In this document: positions 55,510 to 64,000 of the stretch, in pieces | How the letters are laid out: every line of letters starts with the position of its first letter | Numbering within the stretch: the stretch's first letter is position 1 | Made by a program: the position numbers and the translations under genes | NCBI RefSeq assembly: GCF_003945345.1 | Contig: NZ_AP019308.1 | Span: forward strand, 2,666,001-2,730,000 | Reading direction: 5' to 3' | Source of the DNA: Paenibacillus baekrokdamisoli | GTDB taxonomy: Bacteria > Bacillota > Bacilli > Paenibacillales > Paenibacillaceae | DNA length: 64,000 nt | The notes under the pieces: model-generated | Database searches by the model: none | What the model was told of the DNA's origin: nothing | What the model saw: only the letters and a program-made list of their open reading frames with translations

Positions 55510-57048
55510 TTATCCTCCGAAACCCTGACTCGATATCCCTATGTTAGGATTATCCGTTGGATTCGGATTATCCTTTATTTTTTGCAGCGCGGCATCGCCT
55601 TGTGTTTGCCATTCCTTGAGGGCTTGCTCGACGGTTTTCTTGCCATCTAATACAGCTTGGAAAAGAGGTTGCCCAAGCTGTGTCACTTGGCCAATGCCCG
55701 GCTTATCTCTGTACAATTTATCCATATCAAGATCCTGCGGCGGTACTGGCTTAAGCGTGTAGAAAGCAGCAATATTATAGGTCATACCATCTTTTGGTTT
55801 CAAGAAGGATTTGCGAGCTACCATTTCATAAGTGCTGCGAGATTTGAGTTTTGCCCATTCCTTACTGTTATTGAATTGAATGAAATCCCAAGCATCTTTG
55901 GAATTTTGCGCTTTTGCATTGATAGCCATTAAGTTGCTCAAGTAAATATTACCACCAACATCTGGTACTTCTGTGAAAGTCGGAATGGTTACAACATCCC
56001 AATCGACACTCGGAATATTTTTATTTTTAGTCGAGTATTCTTTAGCTCTGGAAAGCTCATTGATATAGTCATAGCCACCGATCATCATGGCAACATGGCC
56101 ACCTAGGAACATATCGCCTTGGAAAGGATTGTAAGACCGCTCCTTGCCATTTGCATTATCTCCTTCATTAATAGCATTCATATCAGTTTGTGTCGGAACG
56201 ACTTTGTCTTTGTAAAGCCCCAAGACATCCTTCCAAACCTTAGCCCACTGCGGTGTATCAACCGTCATTTTCTCGCCTTTGTTGTCATAAATCTTGAGCT
56301 GCAGTGGTGCCGAATAATTCTGGGTGTCATAGAATGGATCTCCACTCCAGCGGTTAAATGAAAATCCAAATTTCCGATTTTTCCCCTCGCCTTTTGCTAC
56401 CCGTTTGGCCAGGTCAAAGATCGCATTCCATTCCATTTTATCCGTAGGGACTGGAACACCTGCATCTGTAAACAACTTTTTGTTGTAGAAAAGTGCGGAA
56501 GCATTAAACGTAGGCGTAAGTGCGTATAAATTACCGTCGCCCGCATCTTTAATTCCATTAATAACAGTTGGAACAAAATCCTCAACATCAAATTTACTTT
56601 CTTGAATGAGCGGATCAAGCTGTTTCAATAGATTATCCTGTACAGCCCGCTTCAAATAGCTGGATTCGAGAACGATAACATCTACTGGATTTTTACCCAC
56701 TAGCAATTCCTTCATCTTCTCATAAGGGTCTGGCTGCTTGGTTGGCTTCTTCGGGTCCTTACTAGGCTCTTCGAATCGTTGATCATCATAGTTAATCGCT
56801 GCAGCTATTTCAATATCGATATCCGGATGCATCAATTCATAGCCATCCGTGAACTGCTGCCGCTGATACTGCTCATTATCCGAGTTCGAATACAAGAAGC
56901 CCACTCGCAGCACTCGACGATCTGTACCGCTGTCCCCGCTTCCTTTACTACAAGCTGCCAGAACCGTTGTAAGAAGACCTACTGATAAAATAATAGCAGA
57001 AGCTTTGCGAATCGTTGTGCCAGCTTTCATACGCGGTGTTGTACCCAT
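55510..57048 (-). CDS. Extracellular solute-binding lipoprotein (sugar type, family 1)
   Basis: A 512-residue lipoprotein with lipobox LAACSK (Cys33). The two-lobed SBP_bac_1 body is seen in DVIVLESSYLKRAVQDNLLK, ALTPTFNASALFYNKKLFTDA and GHVAMMIGGYDYI. The ATG at 57048 follows ggagggataactagt. It is the last gene of an operon with two ATPases, an adaptor and an FtsX permease, five bases after the second ATPase gene; there are no sugar-importer permeases (BPD_transp_1) nearby. So it may serve as a ligand sensor or delivery protein for the FtsX system, which is unusual. Confidence 0.9.
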   Translation of the reverse strand: MGTTPRMKAGTTIRKASAIILSVGLLTTVLAACSKGSGDSGTDRRVLRVGFLYSNSDNEQYQRQQFTDGYELMHPDIDIEIAAAINYDDQRFEEPSKDPKKPTKQPDPYEKMKELLVGKNPVDVIVLESSYLKRAVQDNLLKQLDPLIQESKFDVEDFVPTVINGIKDAGDGNLYALTPTFNASALFYNKKLFTDAGVPVPTDKMEWNAIFDLAKRVAKGEGKNRKFGFSFNRWSGDPFYDTQNYSAPLQLKIYDNKGEKMTVDTPQWAKVWKDVLGLYKDKVVPTQTDMNAINEGDNANGKERSYNPFQGDMFLGGHVAMMIGGYDYINELSRAKEYSTKNKNIPSVDWDVVTIPTFTEVPDVGGNIYLSNLMAINAKAQNSKDAWDFIQFNNSKEWAKLKSRSTYEMVARKSFLKPKDGMTYNIAAFYTLKPVPPQDLDMDKLYRDKPGIGQVTQLGQPLFQAVLDGKKTVEQALKEWQTQGDAALQKIKDNPNPTDNPNIGISSQGFGG

Positions 57049-57053
57049 ACTAG

Positions 57054-57932
57054 TTATCCCTCCAATGATTTGGGCGGCGAAATAATAATTCGCTCACCAT
57101 CGAATTCCATTGATGCTTTATCGGTAATCTGTAAGGCTGTTAAATAGGTTTTCGGAATTTGCAGCCTCCCTACGCGGTCAATGACCACGTATTCCTCATG
57201 CGCTGCCTGGATACTGTTAGATAATGTACCATCCGCAGCAGCATCCAAGTTGGGATTGCGTTTAATAAACTCCGTACTTGTAAGCCCATCGCGAATCGCA
57301 ACAACACGGTCAACCTTACCAGCGAGTGAAAGATCATGGGTTACGATAACAACCGTGATGCCAATTTCCTTGTTAAGTCTGCGAAAGATATCCATGATCA
57401 TATCAGATGTTCGCGTATCAACTGATCCTGTAGGTTCATCGGCAAGCAGCAGTTTCGGACGATTAGACAAGGAAATTGCAATGGCTACCCGCTGCTGTTC
57501 ACCACCAGAGAGCTGATGAAGCTTGTTATGCATCCGTTCCTTGAGGCCAACCCACTCTAGTAATTGCTTGGCATAGGCACGATCGAGCTTCGATGAGAGC
57601 ATCATAGGCATTTCAACATTTTCTAGAGCGGTTAAGTAGGGCAGCAAGTTGCGCGCATTGCTTTGCCAGATGAATCCTACCGTATCTCGCTTATATTCGA
57701 CTAGCTGCTCATCGGTAATTTTGAGTAGATCCCAAGGACCTACTTTCACCTGACCAGCGGATGGTCGATCCAATCCACCTAGAATATTCAGCATGGTGGA
57801 TTTACCGCTCCCACTGTTCCCGATAATCGCCATCATTTCGCCTTCACGCACATTAAGGTTCAGACCTTGCAGTGCAACAACCTCGAGATCATCAGATTTG
57901 TAGATTTTGACTAGTCCTTCGCATTGAATCAT
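57054..57932 (-). CDS. ABC ATPase (LolD/MacB type) with C-terminal AbrB-like domain
   Basis: A 292-residue ATPase. Residues 1-220 form the domain: Walker A IIGNSGSGKST (37-46), signature LSGGEQQR, Walker B LLLADEPTGSVD and VTHDLSLAGK. Beyond a linker (about 220-247), residues 248-292 read YVVIDRVGRLQIPKTYL then FDGERIIISPP, like a SpoVT/AbrB swapped-hairpin domain (xDxxGRxxIP). Such a fusion would link the pump to DNA binding or dimerisation. It lies seven bases after the permease gene and five before the solute-binding gene. Confidence 0.87.
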   Translation of the reverse strand: MIQCEGLVKIYKSDDLEVVALQGLNLNVREGEMMAIIGNSGSGKSTMLNILGGLDRPSAGQVKVGPWDLLKITDEQLVEYKRDTVGFIWQSNARNLLPYLTALENVEMPMMLSSKLDRAYAKQLLEWVGLKERMHNKLHQLSGGEQQRVAIAISLSNRPKLLLADEPTGSVDTRTSDMIMDIFRRLNKEIGITVVIVTHDLSLAGKVDRVVAIRDGLTSTEFIKRNPNLDAAADGTLSNSIQAAHEEYVVIDRVGRLQIPKTYLTALQITDKASMEFDGERIIISPPKSLEG

Positions 57933-57939
57933 GGTCTGC

Positions 57940-60834
57940 TTAACGCTCCTCTCCCATCTTAACGGCTTGGTGAACGCGCAACCTACGGATATGAATCAGC
58001 AGCAGCGTCGCTCCCATCAGCATCATACAGCCTACAACGATGTAGAGCTGGTTCGTATCCTTCGAATCAAATACGACTCTAAACGGCGGGACTGAATTTG
58101 CCACGTTCTCGGTCGTTTGTAGAAACGGAAGGAATAGAATGCTGGAGATTTTGCCAATGAGAATACCAAGTCCGATTGATAGTCCAGCAGTAAACACCTG
58201 CTCCAACAGGAGCATGCCCGTTAGCTGCTTACGTGATAGTCCCATTGCTCTTAAAACACCGAATTGAACAATACGACCCGATAGATTAAAGAACCAGAAC
58301 AGGATATATCCTGTAAGCGAGACAATGATCGAGACTAGGAAGCCTAAGCTCAATATACCGAACACTCCGCCTCGCGTTGGGTGCTTCGCTTGTGTAGCAA
58401 GCTCAATACGCACATCCTTCACGCTGGCAAGCTCAATCCCTTTATCCTGCAGCTGCTTCATTATCGGTCCGGTAAGCGCACCCGGCTTCATTTTCAGCCA
58501 AACTTCATAAGGAGTTATCGGAACCTGATCGTAGATATAATCGAGGTTAGCGATAATGAAAGGTGATTGATCCGGATATTGGCTCGGCCAGTAAGGGACG
58601 ATACCAACGACTACAAAATCAACCATACTATCCTGTATACCAGCTGAAACAATATCTCCGAGCTTAAGCTGGTATTTCTCTGCGACTTTAGATGGAATAA
58701 TAGCCGCTTGCTCATACATCCCTAAATAATTCAGATAGTTAAAAGGATGGGCAGGGAACAAGTCACTGCGGAACCAAGCCACTTTCGAGAAATCGACATT
58801 ATCGATGCCCATTACGGTTCCTTGCCCGATCGAACGGCCTGATACGACAATATTTCCTTTGGTCTGCAGGACTCGTGCTGCAGCCTCTACGCCATCAAGC
58901 TTGCGAAAGATCTCAAAGGGCGGCTCTGAATAAATCGTTCGAGTAGGCACATTTTGGCCGCCACCTTGACCACCGCCTCCATTTCCACCAGAACCACCAT
59001 TTCCACCACCTTGACCACCGCCATTCCCGCCGCCGCCGCCATTATTCTGGCCGCCGGTATTTATGGCTTCCGGTTTACCATCCCAGACGGTCTGAATAAC
59101 AACGTCCGTTCCGAACTTATATAGGGTGCGCTCCGTTGAGTTCAAATCAATGGTTCGAGCTGCAGAGGCATTATATACCCCTAACCCCAAGGTCAGAATG
59201 AGTAAGATCATAAGCGGATAATAGCCTTTAGAAGAGCGTGAGAGCTGTGTCAACGTTAGGAATACCGGTACCGGCAAGAGCTTCTTACCGAGCCAATTAA
59301 ACAATTTAAGCAGCCATGGGAACACTCGCAGGAAGAATAGTCCCATAGCGAAGATCGCAAGCGCCGGAACAAAGAACAGAAACGGCTGTACGTCTAACTG
59401 ATCAGTCGTCATTTTACTCTTAAATGAGATCATTTGACGCTCGTTAAACAAATACCATCCATAAGCGGCTATAGCAATCAACAGTACGTCCAAGTACCAT
59501 CGCTGCCAGGCAGGCTTGCGATCTGATCTTGCGAGCTGCTGCTTGTAATTCACGATGGATGATCTTGCATAGAGAACAGCTGGAATAACGGTAGCTAAAA
59601 TGGCTAAGAACACAGCAGCCAAGCCGGCGATTATCGCCTCGGAAGAGAATCCTACTGGAATGGACTGACGGTTTACAAATTCCAAGAACCCATTCGCTGA
59701 GCCGATACTCTTCGCCATGAACCAGCCAATTAAGGGGCCAATAATAAGCGCAACACCGCCTAGCAGCAAGCCTTCGAGCAAATACATCCATATGATTTGC
59801 CTTGTTCCGGCCCCTCTACTTCGCAGAACAGCAATATCACTTCGCTGTTTGTCTAGCGATTGGCGCGCATTCATCGCGATAAAGTAGAACACCATCGCCA
59901 GCATTGGCGCTGCAAGTGTGAAGAGGAGCATTTGCAGCTGCAAACTCTGCGTGCGGAAATCTCCAAGCAGTTTTGCAAACGAAATTTCTACTTTCGTATC
60001 CTTCAACCGTTGATAAAGCTCAATATTAAGTCGATCTAGCGTCTTGGTAAGCGGCGCAAGCTGACTCGTCTTGATCTCCTTCAAATCGAAGGCATAATAC
60101 CAGTTAGCCGTATGAACCGGAATTTTCTTCTGCTTCAGAAGTCCTTCCTGAAAGGCTTTGTCACCAATCTGAAGGGTGTTCATGAGCCCTTCTAAACCTT
60201 GATACCAATAGGGGTCTGTTTCACTTGTCGGTTTGAAAGCACCAACAATCTTCACGCGAAGTGTGAGGTTAAGACCACTATATATCGGATATTCGAATAC
60301 ATCACCGATATGTATATCGCTTCGATACATCGCTTCTTCCATCATGACGGCTTCAACGGTATCGTCAGCTCCGATTGCATCCGTAAACCAACGGCCTTGT
60401 GCGAGCTCCGTTTTCTTGTCTAATCCAGACATCGTTACGAGAGCCATCTGCCGAACCCGACTTGGATCTACCTTAGAAGGATCTTCCGGGGTTAGTTCAG
60501 CACTTCGGATGGCCATGTTCTGCAAGTAAGTACCATAAGGAAAGCCAATTTCTTTTGGGACATCCTCCCTAACATAGCGTGCTACTTCCGTCAGAGCATT
60601 AAAGTCCGTCTTGCCTCCAGTCGCCTGATAACGCATCAATAGCGATCCTGCTGGCAAACCGCCGCTTTCGTCCTTAAGCGACTGTGCAACGACGCGCTTC
60701 AGTGCGCCATCTGCATACATCGGAATGCTTGTCGCGAACGCAACGGCAATAATCAAGCCAGCAAGCGAGCTTAGCGTCATCCATCGCGTGTTCCACATTT
60801 TGCGGAACAAAAAGCGGAATAGCGGAATCCCCAT
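57940..60834 (-). CDS. Large FtsX-type ABC permease with Gly-rich insert
   Basis: A 964-residue permease. Helix 1 (about residues 12-38) is followed by an outer domain (to about 300), helices to about 420, a helix pair and further helices at about 450-560, a second outer domain (575-820) and three C-terminal helices. The FtsX signatures SDIAVLRSRGAGTRQIIWMY and FGVLRAMGLSRKQLTGML are seen. After helix 6 an insert of about 35 residues is almost only Gly, Asn and Gln (about 588-625). The stop codon is four bases past the adaptor stop/start junction. It works with the two flanking ATPases. Confidence 0.88.
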   Translation of the reverse strand: MGIPLFRFLFRKMWNTRWMTLSSLAGLIIAVAFATSIPMYADGALKRVVAQSLKDESGGLPAGSLLMRYQATGGKTDFNALTEVARYVREDVPKEIGFPYGTYLQNMAIRSAELTPEDPSKVDPSRVRQMALVTMSGLDKKTELAQGRWFTDAIGADDTVEAVMMEEAMYRSDIHIGDVFEYPIYSGLNLTLRVKIVGAFKPTSETDPYWYQGLEGLMNTLQIGDKAFQEGLLKQKKIPVHTANWYYAFDLKEIKTSQLAPLTKTLDRLNIELYQRLKDTKVEISFAKLLGDFRTQSLQLQMLLFTLAAPMLAMVFYFIAMNARQSLDKQRSDIAVLRSRGAGTRQIIWMYLLEGLLLGGVALIIGPLIGWFMAKSIGSANGFLEFVNRQSIPVGFSSEAIIAGLAAVFLAILATVIPAVLYARSSIVNYKQQLARSDRKPAWQRWYLDVLLIAIAAYGWYLFNERQMISFKSKMTTDQLDVQPFLFFVPALAIFAMGLFFLRVFPWLLKLFNWLGKKLLPVPVFLTLTQLSRSSKGYYPLMILLILTLGLGVYNASAARTIDLNSTERTLYKFGTDVVIQTVWDGKPEAINTGGQNNGGGGGNGGGQGGGNGGSGGNGGGGQGGGQNVPTRTIYSEPPFEIFRKLDGVEAAARVLQTKGNIVVSGRSIGQGTVMGIDNVDFSKVAWFRSDLFPAHPFNYLNYLGMYEQAAIIPSKVAEKYQLKLGDIVSAGIQDSMVDFVVVGIVPYWPSQYPDQSPFIIANLDYIYDQVPITPYEVWLKMKPGALTGPIMKQLQDKGIELASVKDVRIELATQAKHPTRGGVFGILSLGFLVSIIVSLTGYILFWFFNLSGRIVQFGVLRAMGLSRKQLTGMLLLEQVFTAGLSIGLGILIGKISSILFLPFLQTTENVANSVPPFRVVFDSKDTNQLYIVVGCMMLMGATLLLIHIRRLRVHQAVKMGEER

Positions 60835-60837
60835 CGT

Positions 60838-61926
60838 TTATCGACCTACAACTTTCTGTCCAGGTGTCAATCCTTTAAGGATTTCTATTTCTGTGGACGT
60901 CTGTTGTCCTACTTGAACATCGACCTCGCGTTTACTGCCATCGCTATCCACAACCTGCACATATGTACGAGAGCCAATAGTCCGAAGTGTGGAAGGTGGA
61001 ATAACGATTACATTTTCTTTGCGCTGTGTAATGATGTTAATGGACAATGGTGTGCCTCTCGTGGCAGCGGCCGGTAATTTATCGAGTTGTACAATTAGAT
61101 AGTCCTCTGGACGCTCCATTCGCTGCGGTGCACCGCCAGGATTATTTCCGTTGCCATTACCATTGCCATTCTGATCGTCCGGCTTAATTACCGGCAGCTG
61201 TTTGACTTTCCCTTTGATCGAACCTGCATTATTAATATCGACTACGACTGGCATACCTACCGATATTCCCTTCAAGTCATCCGCTGTCATCTTCGCTCCA
61301 GCAGTTAACTGCGAGGTATCTGCAACGATACAGATTACATCGTATGCTTTGATGAGATCACCCTTCATTACATTTAACGATTCAATGGTTCCTGTGAATG
61401 GTGCTTTCAGTATCGCCTTATCAATTTCAGTCTGCGAATCTACCAACTTCTGGCGTTTCTCTTCAAAATTAATTTTGGCGAGCTCAAACGTAACGGGATC
61501 CATCTCATCCTTTTTACGCAGTGTGTCTTTCATATTGATTTCATCCGTTTGAAAAGACAGCTTGTCACTGCGAAGCTGCTTCTTCATATCATCTACGTCA
61601 AGTGACCCTATGATTTGGCCAGCTGTTACCTTTTGACCGGCTTTTACGTTTAATTCTTTGAGGCGTTTACCGTCGAGGGTAAAGTATAATGTCTGTTCCT
61701 GAAGAGAGATAATCTTTCCAATGCTGCTCGTTTTTGATTCCAGCGTTGTTGTCGTCACCTCATATTCGGGCTTCTTTGAGATTTGCGGCGGTGCGATGAC
61801 CGGCAGAACCTCCTCCTTGTTCTCGCTGGGCAGTAAGGAACAGCCGCTTGAGAATACTAGCGTCGTTCCTAATACGACTGCTGCAGCTTTCTTAAATGAA
61901 TTTTCCGTCAACCATTTCGTAAACAT
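60838..61926 (-). CDS. Lipoprotein membrane-fusion adaptor (HlyD/MacA type)
   Basis: A 362-residue adaptor from the ATG at 61926 (ggaggt eight bases upstream). The lipobox is FSSGCS (Cys29). A lipoyl-like half is at LKELNVKAGQKVTAGQIIG (about 90-108), a helical hairpin at about 115-165 (shorter than MacA), and the other half is at KAPFTGTIESLNVMKGD. A Gly-Asn-rich stretch is at about 255-270. It links ATPase and permease genes and would guide substrate to the outside or wall. Confidence 0.9.
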   Translation of the reverse strand: MFTKWLTENSFKKAAAVVLGTTLVFSSGCSLLPSENKEEVLPVIAPPQISKKPEYEVTTTTLESKTSSIGKIISLQEQTLYFTLDGKRLKELNVKAGQKVTAGQIIGSLDVDDMKKQLRSDKLSFQTDEINMKDTLRKKDEMDPVTFELAKINFEEKRQKLVDSQTEIDKAILKAPFTGTIESLNVMKGDLIKAYDVICIVADTSQLTAGAKMTADDLKGISVGMPVVVDINNAGSIKGKVKQLPVIKPDDQNGNGNGNGNNPGGAPQRMERPEDYLIVQLDKLPAAATRGTPLSINIITQRKENVIVIPPSTLRTIGSRTYVQVVDSDGSKREVDVQVGQQTSTEIEILKGLTPGQKVVGR

Positions 61927-62695
61927 GATCGGCAACCTCCAAAATCGTGGGATCGTGCGTTGTCATACAAATTGTAACCTGCTCGGTGCGAATAATATCT
62001 TGAAAAACAGACATAATCTGGGCTGACATTTGTGAATCCAGCTCTGCAGTCGGTTCATCTGCAAGAAGAAGACGCGGTCTATGGGCGATTGACTTTGCAA
62101 TTGCGACACGCTGCTGTTCACCACCTGATAGCTCGAAAGGACGATGATGCATCCGTTTGGACAATCCGACTAGCTCCAAGCAATGCTCAACGCGAGACTT
62201 CCATTCACTCCCAGGTATGCCTGCCATACGAAGAGAAAGCTCAACATTCTCATAGGCGGATAAGAGCGGCATTAGTGCGAATGCTTGAAAAATAAAACCC
62301 ATTTTCTTACGACGAACCAATGTACGGTCATCATCACTCATCGTATGGAACGGCAAATCCTGAAAAAAGATATGCCCCTTCGTTGGCTGATCGAGACCGC
62401 CTATCATATTTAGCAGCGTTGTCTTCCCAGAACCCGAACGCCCACGCAGCATAACAAGCTGACGCGGCAGAAGTTCCATGTTTATTCCTTTCAGTACGTG
62501 CAGCGGTTGTCCTCCAACCTGGAAGGTCCGTTCAACCGATTCCACCGTTAATAGGGGATGTCGGTCTATCTTCTCTTCCACAATCATCTCATCCAAAACC
62601 TTTGATTCAGTGCTGATTGGGTCTTCGACAGCTGCTGCAACCTCTCGATTGCGTCTCCACCATGTCATACTCGTATCCGAGGCCCCCTTTCCCAT
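61892..62695 (-). CDS. ABC ATPase (LolD/MacB type) with N-terminal extension
   Basis: A 267-residue ATPase. After an N-terminal extension of about 45 residues, Walker A RGRSGSGKTT (84-93), signature LSGGEQQR, Walker B LLLADEPTAELD and MTTHDPTIL are intact. The start is not settled: the ATG at 62695 has no obvious binding site, and the ATG at 62668 has ggggg 14 bases upstream. Its end overlaps the adaptor gene by about 35 bases. It is the first gene of the five-gene operon. Confidence 0.9.
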   Translation of the reverse strand: MGKGASDTSMTWWRRNREVAAAVEDPISTESKVLDEMIVEEKIDRHPLLTVESVERTFQVGGQPLHVLKGINMELLPRQLVMLRGRSGSGKTTLLNMIGGLDQPTKGHIFFQDLPFHTMSDDDRTLVRRKKMGFIFQAFALMPLLSAYENVELSLRMAGIPGSEWKSRVEHCLELVGLSKRMHHRPFELSGGEQQRVAIAKSIAHRPRLLLADEPTAELDSQMSAQIMSVFQDIIRTEQVTICMTTHDPTILEVADHVYEMVDGKFI

Positions 62696-62785
62696 TAGAA
62701 AACTTTAATCTTCTATATAACGTATAGACGGAGCTCAGTAGCAAAAAGTTACGGAAAACAGCCAGTAAAAGTTAAATATTTGATA

Positions 62786-62843
62786 AAGAGGCATCTATTC
62801 CTCGAATCGGATAGTTATTCCGATCAATTTACAGATGCCTCCA
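62786..62843 (-). terminator. Terminator of the chemoreceptor gene
   Basis: agaggcatct pairs with agatgcct with an inner atcgga/tccgat stem, just past the stop codon. Confidence 0.75.
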
Positions 62844-62850
62844 TATAGAA

Positions 62851-64000
62851 TTAAATTTTAAATGTAGCTACCGACTTATCTAACCCCTCCACAATCGTAT
62901 GCAAATGCTCAGCGGATTTAGCAATATCCTCCATTAATATCAACTGCTCTTTCGTTGCTCCTGCGACACTTTGTGTGTTGATCAGACTCTTTTTGGCAGT
63001 ATCCGCGGATTGCTCCATCGTTGCACTAACCTCCTCTGAGCTAGCAGACATCTGCTCTGTAATCGCAGAATTATCGTGGATTTGGCCTGCGATATTCTGG
63101 ATGGATTGACGAATCTGTGTGAAGCTTTCGTTGACTTGAGTCATCATTTCTCCACCTTGAGCAACTTCCCCCAAAGTAGCAGCCATGACGTTAGATGCGT
63201 CAGACATATCATTTCTCGTAGAGATTACTAATTGATTGATGACATCCGCAGATTCAAGAGATTGCGTCGCTAATTTCCGAATTTCTGCAGCTACAACAGC
63301 AAAACCTCGTCCATGTTCACCCGCTCGCGCTGCTTCAATTGAAGCATTCAATGACAGGATGTTCGTTTGATTCGAGAAATTCGTTATATTAGCCGCAATG
63401 GAGCCAATTTCATTCGAGCGCTCATGAAGCTGGTTCACAATTCCCGACAATTGACCCATCATGTTTCTAATTCCCGCCAGTTGGGTACTAAGCTGATCCA
63501 GCTGGGTCTGACCGTGCTCCGAATCATGTGATGTTCGCAAGGAAGAATCCGAAATGGAAGAGGTATTCTCTGCAATCCGCCCTATCCCGACCGCCATCTC
63601 TTCAATGGCGCGAGCCGTTTCCTCAGCTGCACGAGACTGAATCTCCATACACTCGTTCACTTGATTAATCTCCTCCGATACTTGTGCAGCCGAAATGGCT
63701 GACTGCTGGGAGGTCGTATTCATCTGCTCGGATGCTCCACTGACCTGCTGGGCATGCTCTGAAATCGTAACGATTAGGTTCCTTAAGTTCTTTATCATTG
63801 TTTCGAGAGCTTGGCTTATCATACCGAATTCATCATTGCCATGTTTCCGGAATGGTTGCTCTCTTAAATCGCCTTGTGAGACGGAATTCGTCAATTGCAG
63901 GACATATTTTGCCGCTCTTGAGAGGTTACGGATGATGAAATATCCGATGATGACCATGAGCAATGAACAACCAGCAACGCCAAATAGGCTGGATTCTTGA
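62851..64000 (-). CDS. Methyl-accepting chemotaxis protein (N-terminus cut by the right edge)
   Basis: The visible 383 residues begin inside the second membrane helix ([20 protein letters not shown]), followed by HAMP (about 50 residues) and the cytoplasmic signalling coiled coil. The hairpin tip region is [20 protein letters not shown] and [20 protein letters not shown], the core that contacts CheA/CheW. The frame stays open to the window edge; the sensor domain and start lie beyond it. The ligand is unknown. Confidence 0.93.
   Translation of the reverse strand, partial: QESSLFGVAGCSLLMVIIGYFIIRNLSRAAKYVLQLTNSVSQGDLREQPFRKHGNDEFGMISQALETMIKNLRNLIVTISEHAQQVSGASEQMNTTSQQSAISAAQVSEEINQVNECMEIQSRAAEETARAIEEMAVGIGRIAENTSSISDSSLRTSHDSEHGQTQLDQLSTQLAGIRNMMGQLSGIVNQLHERSNEIGSIAANITNFSNQTNILSLNASIEAARAGEHGRGFAVVAAEIRKLATQSLESADVINQLVISTRNDMSDASNVMAATLGEVAQGGEMMTQVNESFTQIRQSIQNIAGQIHDNSAITEQMSASSEEVSATMEQSADTAKKSLINTQSVAGATKEQLILMEDIAKSAEHLHTIVEGLDKSVATFKI

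Overview
The window looks like chromosome of an endospore-forming Firmicute of the Paenibacillaceae type. The reasons are a spoIIIAA gene at the left edge, the efp / pepP / aroQ / yqhR / yqhQ / mntR gene order known from the Bacillus yqh cluster, YjcZ-type small proteins, copper-amine-oxidase-type stalk-domain and SLH proteins, a T-box in front of metG, strong AGGAGG ribosome binding sites and frequent TTG/GTG starts. I could not place it to species from the sequence alone.

Layout. 1-9.4 kb: sporulation and housekeeping block (spoIIIAA, yqhV, the sulfolactate genes comA-comB, UPF0756, lysC, efp, pepP-like, aroQ, yqhR, yqhQ). 9.4-13.4 kb: metals and redox (mntR, ccdA, znuB-znuC-znuA with a Zur-like box). 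13.5-16.3 kb: metG with its Met-specific T-box, and yidD. 16.5-19.8 kb: two Gfo/Idh/MocA oxidoreductases around an AraC regulator. 19.9-25.6 kb: a large stalk/PKD secreted protein, small membrane proteins, UPF0637, an Fsr-like MFS pump and a GntR regulator. 25.7-31.7 kb: an RND pump divergent from an ABC-2 exporter and TetR gene, with two TetR-like palindromes around the promoter. 31.7-37.7 kb: a msrB relic, then an FtsX-type ABC transporter with its two-component system. 37.7-46.9 kb: two MFS transporters, an Orn/Lys/Arg decarboxylase, dienelactone hydrolase, DUF1885, DUF1292, an MBL-fold enzyme and small proteins. 47.0-50.05 kb: tRNA-Val(GAC) and, 2.9 kb on, a decayed copy of its 3' half plus terminator. 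The segment between them holds broken genes (a doubly frameshifted dam methylase, a small frameshifted gene, an acidic protein) and two intact YjcZ-type genes, so I read it as a degraded integrated element. 50.1-55.4 kb: aldo/keto reductase, L,D-transpeptidase, a Pro-Tyr/Gly-His-rich protein, an SLH-PrcB protein, ung and a tRNA trio (fMet, Ile2, Leu). 55.5-62.7 kb: one five-gene operon with two ABC ATPases, a lipoprotein adaptor, a large FtsX permease and a sugar-type solute-binding lipoprotein. 62.9 kb to the end: a chemoreceptor cut by the right edge.

The most interesting points are: (i) the five-gene ABC/FtsX operon, in which one ATPase carries a C-terminal AbrB-like domain and a solute-binding lipoprotein is encoded last; (ii) a dispersed structured repeat of about 97 bp with three copies whose stem shows a compensatory change; (iii) a 195-bp fold-back element at 37.5 kb; (iv) the tRNA-Val relic island; and (v) a short membrane protein ending in a LuxR-type DNA-binding domain. 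All functional statements rest on reading motifs by eye; no database search was run.
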